Shown in pieces: positions 55,323 to 64,000 of a stretch of DNA of 64,000 nt. This stretch comes from Adenophora triphylla var. japonica (lineage: Eukaryota > Streptophyta > Magnoliopsida > Asterales > Campanulaceae): positions 365,001 to 429,000 of the forward strand of contig JAFEMH010001233.1 in assembly GCA_022495995.1 (NCBI GenBank), written 5' to 3'. Position numbers and translations under genes: made by a program. Within the stretch, counting starts at the first letter, position 1. Every line of letters starts with the position of its first letter. The notes below the pieces were generated by a model. It saw only the letters and a list, made by a program, of their open reading frames with translations, was not told where the DNA came from and ran no database searches.

Positions 55323-57555
55323 CTTTGAAAGAGAAACGCCAAGCATTTCCTTGCAAATCACCGCCAAACTCTTAGTTTCCTTTGATAATCTTCGTCCGAG
55401 TGGCTTGGGGTTTAGATGATAGTATATGCTTGAAATGTCCAGAAACGGCTCCACCTATTCCACATGAAGAAAAAAAAAATATAAAGTTATTCCATAAGAG
55501 GATACAAATAGTCAATCCTAACTAGTAACAATAATGCAGCTTAACATATTCTGTTCAACTAAAATTTTCAAGCATAATTGGAGTGTGGGCCGAAGAAAGC
55601 CATTGGCACATCGGAATCGTGTGAGAATAAATGGTTTCTCTTCACTAAAGGTAAAAGGATGGCGTCAGAAGGAATGAGTTATCTTCACTAAAATGGATAA
55701 GCCATCAAAACTGCTTATTCTTATTGCATTTCTTGGAGGGAAAGAAGGGCAATAAAGCACAACATCAGAGAGGGGAATGCCATCCAGGAGCAGATGGAAG
55801 AAGTGACTGGCAGAGCCAGTCTTTGCTATATGGGGGAAGCTGCCCCCATTTCCAATTTAAAATGTACCAAATTTGCACTAGTAAATTTTGAGGAATTGCT
55901 TGTTACCATAAAAATCATATTTTATCCCCCCTCCCTTTTGTACTAAAGAAAAAAAATAGCACTATGTTATATTTTGTCCCCCTTTAAACTAAAAATTTAT
56001 GTTTTCCATAATCAAAATAATATTGAAGCGTTTAGGAAAAATTCTGGCTCCCCCAAGCTTAGCATAATACTGTTGAGAATTGTTATTTACCCCCGCAAGT
56101 TTACTTAATACCCCCGCATTATTATTTTCGAAAAAATGTCATTAATTGAAATGACGTGATTACCCTTTAAGTAAAGTTGATGTACACCCGCAATTGAATT
56201 TCTTCGTATCCCTTGTCTGTCTACTAAATACACCCGCAAACTTCATTAAATTTTCATCTGAAGTTGAATCGTCCCCAACACAAAAATTCTATATCACCGT
56301 CCTCTTTTGAACTTCTAGAGCACGAACAAGAATCATAAACTGATTCCTGTGCATATCCCGGCATTAAAGAAGCCTTGGGGCATTCAATAATCTGCCCACA
56401 ACATTCCATTGAATAATCAGGCAAACCATACACTGCTAGAGCCTCAACTATACTGGGGGTATTCCCAGCTTGAAAATTTTGGAAATTACGAGTGGATTTT
56501 GATCTTGCAGAATTTACCCTTAGATGATCCTGAAGGTGTTGTAGGAACTTCTCACCTACACTACCAATTCCACCACCATGACCACCACCATGGTGGTTTC
56601 CGGTAATGATGTTATGCTGCATCTTCCCCACTTTCAAACAAACTCAAATTTTACGGGTGTATTTAGTAGACAGACAAGTAATACGAAGAAATTCAATTGC
56701 GGGTGTACAACAACTTTAATTAAAGGGCAACTTTACTTAAAAGGGTAATCGAGTCATTTCAATTAATGGCATTTTTTTGAAAATAATAATGCGGGGGTAT
56801 TAAGTAAACTTGCGAGGGGTGAATAACAATTCTCAATACTGTTCTTTTCAAGTAGACTTACACCTTACAATTTAGTCCACAAATGAAAAGGAAACCATTC
56901 ACACTTCAAAATTGCCTGTCTTCAAGACACAATCATCATCCTGATTCCTCTAGACTCGATTAAACAAACATGGCATCTTTCTCAAATTCATTTCGTCCAC
57001 TTCCAGATAAAGAGTTGATAAAAGTTACTTTTTGAAATCATTTTGGACATTTCTAAATAACGAGTTGATAATTAGCTACTTTTCGGAATCATTTTGACCA
57101 ATAACTTTGTACAGTACATCTTCATTCCTTAGTAATGATAACAATCTTACCCGGTAAAGGCCAGAACAGCATCCTTGCGTCAGGAACGTAGAAGACAGAT
57201 ATGCCAAATCCTGTTTAAATCTAAACCCTAGCTTTAAAATATCAGGCGATTCGAACATTTGCCTCAAGAGCTCATAGATTGAAGGCAAATGGATCGCCGA
57301 CAGGTCGAGCAGGAAAACAACCTCGTCGGCGACGGCGTCCTGGTTTGACTCGTCGGCATTGAGTAGGCAGGCGATTTGGAGGAGGGAGACGGTGGGGAAA
57401 GTGGACTGGTGAGTTCGAATGGGTTTCCATTCGGCGTCAAGTCCGATGACGGAGGTACGACTCAGCGTCGAATTCAGGTGATCGAACTCGGGCGAGTCTA
57501 TGGAGGAGACGAAATTGATGTTGAGTGGCTTCCGGTAAATTTGGGCGGGTTCCAT
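50011..57555 (-). CDS. 3'-5' exonuclease (DEDDy) with C-terminal Mut7-C domain, eight exons
   Basis: Exons on the minus strand: 57555-57151, 55454-55323, 55143-55020, 53791-53421, 53331-53255, 53007-52872, 52527-52324 and 50073-50011. All introns are GT-AG and all joins keep phase. The product is 503 residues. The N-terminal exonuclease fold has GLDAEW (Asp40, Glu42), Asp116 in FRFKQDLAYL, and YAAID (Tyr198, Asp202), the four metal-binding acids and the tyrosine of DEDDy enzymes. Residues 222-344 are a charged linker. From 345 a Mut7-C module follows: GLAKHLRCVGID, RVLLTRDSKLKR, and a zinc ribbon with Cys433, 436, 474 and 477 ending YWEGTQY. MUT-7-type proteins trim RNA 3' ends; the substrate here is unknown. 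I chose ATG 57555 for its context (AGAAATGG). Upstream in-frame ATGs at 57591 and 57618 would add 12 or 21 residues. Confidence 0.93.
50695..50940. mobile_element. Stowaway-like MITE, left part
   Basis: ACTCCCTCTGTCCCAACTAAAGTTTCACC with inward repeat CCCATTACAACCTTCACC. The usual core and right end are replaced by GTGGGGCCCACTTGTCAATCTCACTCAC-type units repeated about three times (50785-50925), a variant architecture. Confidence 0.6.
51204..51259. repeat. (AT)n microsatellite
   Basis: About 28 AT dinucleotides within the intronic hAT element, followed directly by a MITE left end. Confidence 0.95.
51259..51470. mobile_element. Stowaway-like MITE, right end degraded
   Basis: TTTCCTCCGTCCCATTCGAAAGTT at the left. 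TTTTGAATTTTGAACTTTCAGTG near 51434-51460 is the degraded inverse. Confidence 0.6.
52610..52730. mobile_element. Stowaway-like MITE, left end only (intron 6)
   Basis: ACTCCATCCGTCCCAGAAAGTTAGTC without a recognisable right end, between exons 6 and 7 of the exonuclease gene. Confidence 0.5.
53077..53195. repeat. Compound (TA/CA/TG) microsatellite in intron 5
   Basis: TATATA, ACACAC and GTATGTATA runs alternate through the short intron 53008-53254 of the exonuclease gene. Confidence 0.9.
54326..54360. repeat. Poly(A) run of 35 in intron 3
   Basis: Uninterrupted A run on the plus strand. I looked for a SINE in front of it and found no tRNA-like boxes. Confidence 0.95.
55261..55321. repeat. (AAT)n plus poly(A) next to the exon 2 splice donor
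   Basis: On the gene strand, exon 2 ends AAAG and the intron begins GTTTTTTTTTTT followed by about 17 ATT units. The repeat thus starts within about 12 bases of the 5' splice site, and the donor lacks the usual GTAAG-like continuation. Confidence 0.92.
56075..56834. mobile_element. Pack-MULE in intron 1 of the exonuclease gene
   Basis: Perfect 9-bp duplication AATACTGTT (56066-56074 and 56835-56843). Inverted ends GAGAATTGTTATT / AATAACAATTCTC continue as ~170-bp arms carrying ACCCCCGCA, AATGACGTGATTACCCTTTAAGTAAAG, ACACCCGCAATTGAATTTCTTCGTAT and TCTACTAAATACACCCG in mirror order. The central ~390 bp is non-repetitive and holds an open frame (next entry), which is why I call it a gene-capturing MULE. 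Confidence 0.87.
56254..56637 (-). CDS. Captured gene fragment ORF inside the Pack-MULE (127 aa)
   Basis: An uninterrupted frame starts at ATG 56637, just inside the right arm, and stops just inside the left arm. The sequence has a Gly/His-rich start (NHHGGGHGGGIGSVGEKF), then LQHLQDHLRVNSARSKSTR, a Cys-containing middle (YSMECCGQIIECPKASLMPG) and a Ser/Cys end (YDSCSCSRSSKEDGD). It does not look like low-complexity chance sequence and is not part of a transposase. I do not recognise the parent gene. It has the same orientation as the exonuclease gene and no visible intron. Whether it is expressed is unknown. Confidence 0.5.
   Translation of the reverse strand: MKVGKMQHNIITGNHHGGGHGGGIGSVGEKFLQHLQDHLRVNSARSKSTRNFQNFQAGNTPSIVEALAVYGLPDYSMECCGQIIECPKASLMPGYAQESVYDSCSCSRSSKEDGDIEFLCWGRFNFR
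57002..57103. repeat. Short tandem duplication in intron 1
   Basis: AGAGTTGATAAAAGTTACTTTTTGAAATCATTTTGGACATTT-like text (57010-57052) recurs at 57060-57100 as CGAGTTGATAATTAGCTACTTTTCGG..., about 50 bp apart and some 50 bp beyond the exon 1 donor. Confidence 0.75.
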
Positions 57556-57618
57556 TTCTGACTGTTGGGGTGGACCGGGAATGGGGTTCATTCGGCCCTT
57601 CCGATATTCCCGCAACAT

Positions 57619-58681
57619 AACATGCTTTGCCCATATGGGCCTAAATGGGCTTTAAAAAATAGTTCATAATAAAACCCCGTACGACCCGAGTACGACCAAA
57701 GAATAAATATAGCATTTAATAAATCAATTAAATTAAATTTTAACCAATACTCCCTCCGTTCCAAAGAAAGCTTTCCACTTTTTGTCATGCACTCAAATTA
57801 AGAAAATGGGTGGAAAGAAAAAATGCTGTGAGAGTAATTTGAAAATAGAAGAGATAATATTTATTAAGTGAAATAATGTATTTTCATAAAAATTAAATGT
57901 AATTATTAATAATGTTTCTATTGATATACCATTAATCATTTTCATAATAAAATGAAGATAATCAATTTTTTTATAATTTTTTTGTCAACGCTTAAATAGT
58001 TTGATCAAATATGACATTTATTATGAAGCACAAGTTTAAATAGTTTGATCAATTATGACATTTATTTAAGTTGTCAATACGGCTGGTGGGGCGGGGCGGG
58101 CTAGCCCAATTTTTTGGTGGGCTAGAAATACGTCATCTCAACCTAACCCACCTTGGTTTGGCAGGTCAATGAAATAAATGAAATTTGAGCTTGAATTGTG
58201 CTTAAATAAACTGATAAAAAAAATTAAAATCATAATAGTCAAACAAATACAAACTATCAAATGCAATAATATCTCAAAAGATACAAAAAATCATAACAGT
58301 CAAACAAACGTAAAGTAAGATTTATATGAATATAAACTAATTTTCAAGCATCATGCAGGCAAAACAAGTAAAATTTACGCAAATTATTACAAATAAAGAT
58401 AGATAAATCATGATCCTAGAAATAAAGATTAATATCTATAAGAATGGAAAGAGATAAATGTATGTGGATCGTAGACAGTAATGACAACAAATTAGTGGTT
58501 GTGTTAGAGTGCATCAGCGACGATGGAAACGGCGACGAGGGCGGCGGCGTCTCATTAGGTTTTCCCCGTAATTTGTTCTCTATTTCTCTCGAGTCTCTCA
58601 CTTTACGATTCTGAGTCCACAAGGTCGATATACAACTAGAATTTCCACTTAAAATGACGTCATTTGTGGCAAAAAAATATA
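57619..58681. other. Upstream region of the exonuclease gene
   Basis: Holds the gene's presumed promoter, a MITE left end (57748-57900, CTCCCTCCGTTCC) without a right end, a tandem AATAGTTTGATCAAATATGACATTT repeat (57996-58070) and GC-rich GGGGCGGGGCGGGC near 58089. No gene seen. Confidence 0.5.
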
Positions 58682-58960
58682 TACTCCCTCCGTCCCAGGA
58701 ATTTATAGACTTTTGGGTTTTGCACGGGAATTAAGGAGGAATTATTATATTGAAAATGTTGTGAGTGTGAAAATAAAATAGGAGAGAGAATGAGTGGAGA
58801 GAATAGTAAATTATAATGGTGATGTGAGTATTAAAATAATGTAGGAGAGAGAATGAGTAGAGGAAATAGTAAAAATTCCTTTCCATTTTAGGAAAGTATT
58901 TATTATTGTGGGACGCCCAAAAAGGAAAGTTTATATATTATCATGGGACGGAGGGTGGTA
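58682..58960. mobile_element. Stowaway-like MITE
   Basis: TA-flanked. The right end carries AGTATTTATTATTGTGGGAC and AGTTTATATATTATCATGGG. The left tip in inverse reads CTATAAATTCCTGGGACG. The core has two copies of GTAGGAGAGAGAATGAGT. Confidence 0.9.
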
Positions 58961-58966
58961 TATATA

Positions 58967-59255
58967 TACTCCCTCCGTCCCGGAACTTACTTCACAAACA
59001 CTGTTTGCACTGGTTTTAAGGAGGGAGTATTATATTGAAAGTGTTGTGAGTGTGAAAATAAAATAGGAGAGAGAATGAGTGGAGAGAATAGTAAATTATA
59101 ATGGTGTTGTGAGTATTAAAATAATGTAGGAGAGAGAATGAGTGGAGGGAATAGTAAAGATTCCTTTCCATTTTGGGTAAGTTTTAAATGTGTGAAGTAA
59201 GTTTTAGGACGCCCAAAAGGGAAAGTGTGAAGATTGTTCCGGGACGGAGGGAGTA
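58967..59255. mobile_element. Stowaway-like MITE, adjacent to the previous one
   Basis: Starts 6 bp after its neighbour. The core is nearly identical to it (TGTTGTGAGTGTGAAAATAA and following), but the ends differ: TGTGAAGTAAGTTTTAGG and TGTGAAGATTGTTCCGGG at the right, TGTGAAGTAAGTTCCGGG (inverse) at the left. Confidence 0.92.
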
Positions 59256-59494
59256 TATATATAATAATATAATGGGTTGGCCCACCGTGAACCCGTTATG
59301 GCCCGCACAAGTATGGGTCAGCTTGATTTGGCCACTTTTATTTCGGTTAGTAATTTTAAAACCCAACCCATAATTATAACATGGCAGGGCGGGTTGTCCC
59401 GACGGGCCCATCTCAAATTGACGGGCCCATCTCAAATTGACGGCTCTACATTAATTATGAAGCTCAAATTGATGGCTCTATACTAATTATAGAA
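59256..59494. other. Spacer with short tandem repeat
   Basis: GGGCCCATCTCAAATTGACG occurs twice at 59404-59441, and a GACGGCTCTACATTAATTATG-like unit follows twice. Confidence 0.6.
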
Positions 59495-59924
59495 GAGACT
59501 TACTATTTAAACCCCAAAAAACTATGAGTATACCCCATTACTAATATCACCCCAAATAAATTACACACACCCCTTTATTTTTCCTTTATACCCTTCCATT
59601 CACCCACCAACCCACACCCATTTCATTTACAGCCTAGAGAGAGAGAGAGAGAAAGAAGAAGAAGAAGAAGACGACTTTTTCTCTTTCAACAACTCTTCTC
59701 AACCTCCTTCTAATCCTTCACCTTCATCTTCTTCCCACCAAGTTAACAAACTCTACAAAATCCTTGAATTCTCTCCCTTTTCTATCCAAACCCACTTCTT
59801 CAAACCAATCCCAACACCCAAATTAACTCTCAATTTCAAAACCCATTTCCCTTATTCCTCTCTCATTTCTGCCGATTCCTCTCTCATTTCTGTTGAGGTT
59901 TGCTTTGGGTCGGCGGCGGCTTGG

Positions 59925-60815
59925 GTCGGCCGTGCAGGCCAGGCTACGGGTAAATAGTCGGCCGATGCACCGACCCTTTGTTTAAAAAACCGGCCACTGC
60001 CTGCCGACTTTGGCCTAATTATTCTGTCATACCCGGCCGACTTTCACCTATAAAATCAACTGGTACTGGCCGACCCTTTATTTTTTTATTTGCTTTGTAT
60101 TGACAAGAACAACAATTCCTCAAGTGGGTCGAAGAACAAAGTGGGACGGAGGGAGTATCACAAGTGAGCCACTTGGGTGTTGTGAACTCTTGGCAAGGCT
60201 GATCTATGAGACTAAGCATCTCTTCTACCCCCTTTTCTTCTTTTTAGTCATGAGATGACCTCAAATCCAGGTCAGTGACTAACCCAAGAGAACAGTGTCC
60301 GAACGTCCCACCATAGAAAATATATCCCTGAAAATTTCAAAAAAAATGTAAATGGTACTAATATTGCAGGGGTCAGCCGGTGGTGCTTCTCACAGAGAGT
60401 AGAAAGTCGGCCCCTGTTGGTCGACTTCTCTTCAAAGTAGTCGGCTGGAGGTGACCGACTATATTCCCAGAATCGGCCACTACATGCCGACCCATTCATT
60501 TTTCGTTTTTTTTTTTTTTTAAAAGGATTCATAGATGAAAAATAATGGTAAACTCAGTTTATATGACTATAATTTTTAACTATGTACATATAAATGAAAC
60601 AATTAGAGAGGTTTTATGAAAAAACAAGGGGTCGGCTGGAGGTGACCGACTTTTTGCCAAATAGTCGGCCGGGTATGGTGGTAAAATGTCCATGTAGTCG
60701 GCCGGGTATGGCTGCAAAATGTCTAGGAAGTCGGTCAGTACTGGACGACCTTTTGCCCAGAATCGGTCAGTAATGACCGACTTTATGCCCAGAATCGGCT
60801 GGTACTGGACGACTA
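59925..60815. repeat. Dispersed GTCGGCC repeat array
   Basis: AGTCGGCCGG, GTCGGCTGGAGG and TGACCGACT-type words, in direct and inverted pairs, occur more than 20 times, with recurring linkers TTTTGCCCAGAATCGG and GGTATGG. Pairs such as AGTCGGCTGGAGGTGACCGA form short hairpins. The array stands out as GC-rich in AT-rich surroundings. Confidence 0.8.
60140..60157. mobile_element. Isolated MITE right end
   Basis: GTGGGACGGAGGGAGTA without its left partner. Confidence 0.5.
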
Positions 60816-60991
60816 TGAAAAATTTCGTTTTTTTTTTTTAACTTACTGCATTAAAATGGAAAATATAATGATAGAGTAAAGAAACTTTCATTATTATTTG
60901 CTTGGATTGTCATTTCATCCATGATTCTTGCTTTTGATTTGAAGAAAATATGAAAATTTTTGTAATAAGAAATTTGAAGAGAGGGAGTAAT

Positions 60992-63033
60992 GAGCTGGTC
61001 TCCCATGAGAACAGCTGTATCCGTCTCATGGATGAGACGGGTCGGAATGACCCGAAGCCCGGACCCATGACCCAGACTCTTTCCCGTCTATTTTCTTTCT
61101 CTGCAATCGGTGCCAAATTCCTTCGGCTGTTTCATTGTCTCAACTCTGTCTGTGCTACGTTTTCCTCCGGCGAGTACAGATAATGCCCAACTCTTTTTCC
61201 CTGTCTCTTTTCTTCTATGCTTCTCTCTTTGTTGTTGAAGCTTTCACGTATATTTTTGTTGTAGATCCCTAATTTTACATATTCTGAAAAACATTTCTCT
61301 ACCTGATTTGGTGTTCTTTACCAAAAATTTGTCTATGTTTCTACAATTTAGGGCATGGAATATCAATGGAAATCAAAACTTTGTTAACATGTGAAATTAA
61401 ATACTTGGTTTCTACATAAAGATTACCATCAAATTGCAGAGGCGAGCCTTCCTATCTGTTGTATGAAAATTAAGGATATTTCATTTGATTTCAATTTCGT
61501 TTCTTTGATATTTTTTAATTGGTCACAAAATCTAAATAATCCCATATGGAAGTTTTTTAATTGTGTTTGGGGCACTTTCCTTTATTTTCTGGACTCTCAC
61601 TTTAGTCCCTCTTCTGAAGTATGTCTTCATAGTGCTTAGAGCTGATGATAATGGTGAAGGAGGAACATTTGCACTGTATTCATTGCTTTGTAGACATGCC
61701 AGAGTCCTGGGTGACATAGTGTAGTACTATTACTTATAGCAATACCAACTATTACTTATAGCAATACCAACTATTACTTAAACAAATGAGAAGTATTACT
61801 CAAAATGAAAACAGTTCCTAAAACTATTATTAGTTAAAAAATAAAATAACACTATTACTTCACAAGTGTAGTACTATTACTTATAGCAATACCAACTATT
61901 ACTTAAACAAATGAGAAGTATTACTCAAAATGAAAACAATTCCTAAAACTATTATTAGTTAAAAAATAAAATAACACTATTACTTCACAAGTGTAGTACT
62001 ATTACTTATAGCAATATCAACTATTACTTAAACAAATGAGAAGTATTACTCAAAATGAAAACAGTTCCTAACACTATTATTAGTTAAAAAAAAAAACAAT
62101 ATTACTTCACAAGTGTAGTACTATTACTTATAGGAATACCAACTATTACTTAAACAAATGAGAAGTATTACTTAAAATGAAAACAGTTCCTAAAACTATT
62201 ATTAGTTAAAAAAAAAAATAACACTATTACTTCACAAGTGTAGTACTATTACTTATAGCAATACCAACTATTACTTAAACAAATGAGAAGTATTACTCAA
62301 AATGAAATCAGTTCCTAAAACTATTATTAGTTTAAAAAATAAAATAACAATATTACTTCACAAGTGTAGTACTATTACTTATAGCAATACCAACTATTAC
62401 TTAAACAAATGAGAAGTATTACTCAAAATGAAAACAGTTCATAAAACTATTATTAGTTAAAAAAATAATGTATAGAAACTATTACTTTATATGCATACAA
62501 TCATTACATTATGTTATAGTAACTATTACTTTTCACAAACCGAAAAAAAAAACAAAATTTAAAAATTTAATCGAAGGATTCCGATCCTGATTCGGACTAT
62601 ATATGTATTACTTTATATGCATACAATCATTACTTTTTAAAAACTGGAAATATGGAAATTTTGAAAGAATTTGATTTATAAAAATTCATGGGCTAAAATG
62701 AAAAATAAAATCTCAAAGAGCGAGGTGCAAAATTTTTTTTATAGTGGTCAAAGTGCGATGTTACAATTGTGAATTGCGAGACGAAACGAATACTAAATGG
62801 TACAAAATGATTAATGTTTGCGCGAGGAATCAGCAATGGCCGGCCAAGCTAAAGCAATTTGGGGCCAAGGAAGGATGGCCGAGACAAGGCCGATGGGGTG
62901 AGCGCAAGGCTTGGGCCGTGGAAGCTATTGATCTCGCTGGCGATCACGTGGGCAGTGATGGGCGGGTCATGGGTCGGATCCGACCCGTCTCATGAATGAG
63001 ACGGGTATCCCTGTTCTCACCTAAGTTTTTGTC
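60992..63033. mobile_element. MULE with palindromic arms, 2.0 kb
   Basis: A perfect 9-bp duplication GGGAGTAAT (60983-60991 and 63034-63042) flanks arms GAGCTGGTCTCCCATGAGAA and TGTTCTCACC...TTTTTGTC. Each arm contains a CCGTCTCAT-GA-ATGAGACGG-type palindrome and GGGTCGG / CCGACCC. The interior has a gene-like, less AT-rich stretch (61070-61190), the 125-bp tandem array and a GC-richer stretch (62815-62975). No transposase. The 380-bp element at 1257-1636 is a shorter relative. Confidence 0.87.
61718..62470. repeat. About 125-bp tandem repeat, six copies, inside the MULE
   Basis: GTGTAGTACTATTACTTATA marks unit starts near 61719, 61866, 61991, 62113, 62238 and 62364 (spacing 122-126 bp; the first is longer by an internal 22-bp duplication). 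The units contain repeated ACTATTACTT words and are over 90% alike by eye. Confidence 0.92.
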
Positions 63034-63246
63034 GGGAGTAATGGCTGTAGAAGGAGGGGGGGGCTGTAAATGAATGGAGGGGGTGGTAAGTGTGGTAAAT
63101 TAATGGAAGAAGAATGGTAGGTGAAATTTAATTGTAAGGGGGAAGATGAAAATAGGGGTAAAAAAGTAATTAACCTCAATGACATTTTTGCAATTTTTTC
63201 ATTTGGGGTATACTCATAGTTTTTTGGGATTTAAATAGTAACTCTC

Positions 63247-63568
63247 TTATAAAACAGAAGGAACACAAAGGGTATATTGATATCATGTTTTCTTAAAGTG
63301 GTGTTGTCCGTTCAGGCGGCCTGGCCCGGTAAGGTGGGCTTGACGGGCTTTGGGCTAGGGCTAGGGCCGGTGCCCAAGCAAAGCAACGCCTGTATGGCAT
63401 TTTCCTTCTCCTTTCTTTTTTGTTTGTTGTTATTTAAACCACGAGTTGGCGGATCAAACTGGGTCGGACTTGACGGGCTTAAACTATACACGGACCGGTT
63501 CGGGCCCACAAAATGGGAGGATCTTTCCGCCCGGATAGAGGAATATGATTTCCCAGTAAATTAAATAT
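63247..63568. other. Intergenic, no gene supported
   Basis: Contains GC-richer pieces with GACGGGCTTTGGGCTAGGG (63342-63360) and GGCTTAAAC. A 95-codon plus frame (63277-63564) has no domain and is probably chance. Confidence 0.45.
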
Positions 63569-63857
63569 TACTACCTCCGTCCCGGCCGTAGTGTCCCAAC
63601 TTTCTATTTTGGACGTCCCATTTAAAATGTCTCATACCCAAAAAAGGAAAGTTTTTTTCACTATTCTACCCACTCATTCTCTCTCCTACTTTACTTTTAC
63701 ACTCACAACATTCTCTCTCCTAACTATTCCTCTCACTCATTCTCTCTCCTATTTAATTTTTCATACTCACAACATTTAAACTTTTCTCTTTCTTACATCA
63801 CTTTCCTTAATTCCCGCACCGAACCCATTTTGGGACACTTCGGCTGGGACGGGAGTA
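63569..63857. mobile_element. Stowaway-like MITE
   Basis: TA-flanked. Left word GGCCGTAGTGTCCCAA, inward repeat AAAATGTCTCATACCC, and inverse at the right TTGGGACACTTCGGC. The core has the doubled CACTCATTCTCTCTCCTA unit. Confidence 0.9.
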
Positions 63858-64000
63858 CATGATATGCAGAAGCAGTTGGGGGCAAAGAAATCTACAAACC
63901 TGAAATGGGAGTAAAACATATTCAAATGTTGTCGTTTAATTTAACAAGGATTACAGCAAAACACCAAGGATCCAAAGGACCCAAAATAATATACTGTTCT

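Larger units (their letters stand above)
59495..63246. mobile_element. MULE-like inverted-repeat element containing a second MULE
   Basis: Left end GAGACTTACTATTTAAACCC; right end GGGATTTAAATAGTAACTCTC. The arms share AAAAAACTATGAGTATACCCC over about 50 bp. Flanks TTATAGAA and TTATAAAA agree in 7 of 8 positions. Contents outside the nested element include a (GA)n run (59637-59652), a C/T-rich stretch 59690-59890 that may be captured coding sequence (no complete frame), and the GTCGGCC repeat array. Superfamily assignment is tentative. Confidence 0.65.

Noticed and set aside
55805..56060. Possible hAT-Tip100 element (GGCAGAGCCAG ... TTCTGGCTCCCCC)
   Set aside because: The ends match the known terminus poorly and no target duplication is visible.
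58089..59410. Possible element bounded by GGGGCGGGGCGGGC and GGGCGGGTTGTCCCGACGGG
   Set aside because: GC-rich ends are suggestive and two MITEs lie inside, but no inverted alignment or duplication could be established.

Overview
This is an AT-rich nuclear window from a flowering plant, almost certainly a eudicot. The grounds are Stowaway-type MITEs with CTCCCTCCGTCCC ends, Ty1-copia and Ty3-gypsy LTR retrotransposons, Mutator-like and hAT elements, and two intron-containing host genes of plant type. I cannot assign family or species. Most of the sequence is transposon, much of it nested.

Layout. 1-5.3 kb: a Mutator-like element (802-5022, perfect 9-bp TSD) holds a second inverted-repeat element (1783-4431), which holds an hAT element (2384-3491, 8-bp TSD); a small MULE sits in an AT microsatellite (1257-1636). 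5.3-20.3 kb: a Ty1-copia element (5292-20306) is split by a decayed Ty3-gypsy element with 3-kb LTRs (9631-18417, TSD AGTAA). 20.3-34.4 kb: MITE-dense intergenic DNA with a third MULE (21909-23090), an hAT-Tip100-like element, a Dof transcription factor gene (minus strand, 28368-29770) and a broken fragment of an integrated plant pararetrovirus (32753-33124). 34.3-49.7 kb: a block of three degenerate retrotransposons: copia (minus, 34448-39677), a Tat-lineage gypsy remnant with an antisense ORF (39849-45120) and a gag-deleted copia (minus, 45437-49493). The block is bounded on each side by a diverged copy of the same ~170-bp segment. 50.0-57.6 kb: an eight-exon minus-strand gene for a 3'-5' exonuclease with a C-terminal Mut7-C domain, with an hAT element, MITEs, a Pack-MULE and microsatellites in its introns. 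57.6-64 kb: MITEs and two nested MULEs.

Only the Dof gene and the exonuclease gene look like functional host genes. Their reading frames are complete and their splice sites join in phase. They act in different processes (transcription; RNA or DNA 3'-end processing) and I see no functional link between them.

Two patterns are not explained by ordinary annotation. First, the Stowaway-like MITEs share a core but carry copy-specific ~20-bp end words, present once at one end and twice at the other, that covary within each copy. Second, at least four unrelated transposons carry clusters of short GC-rich palindromic or repeated motifs, in two cases clearly upstream of a TATA box in the LTR.
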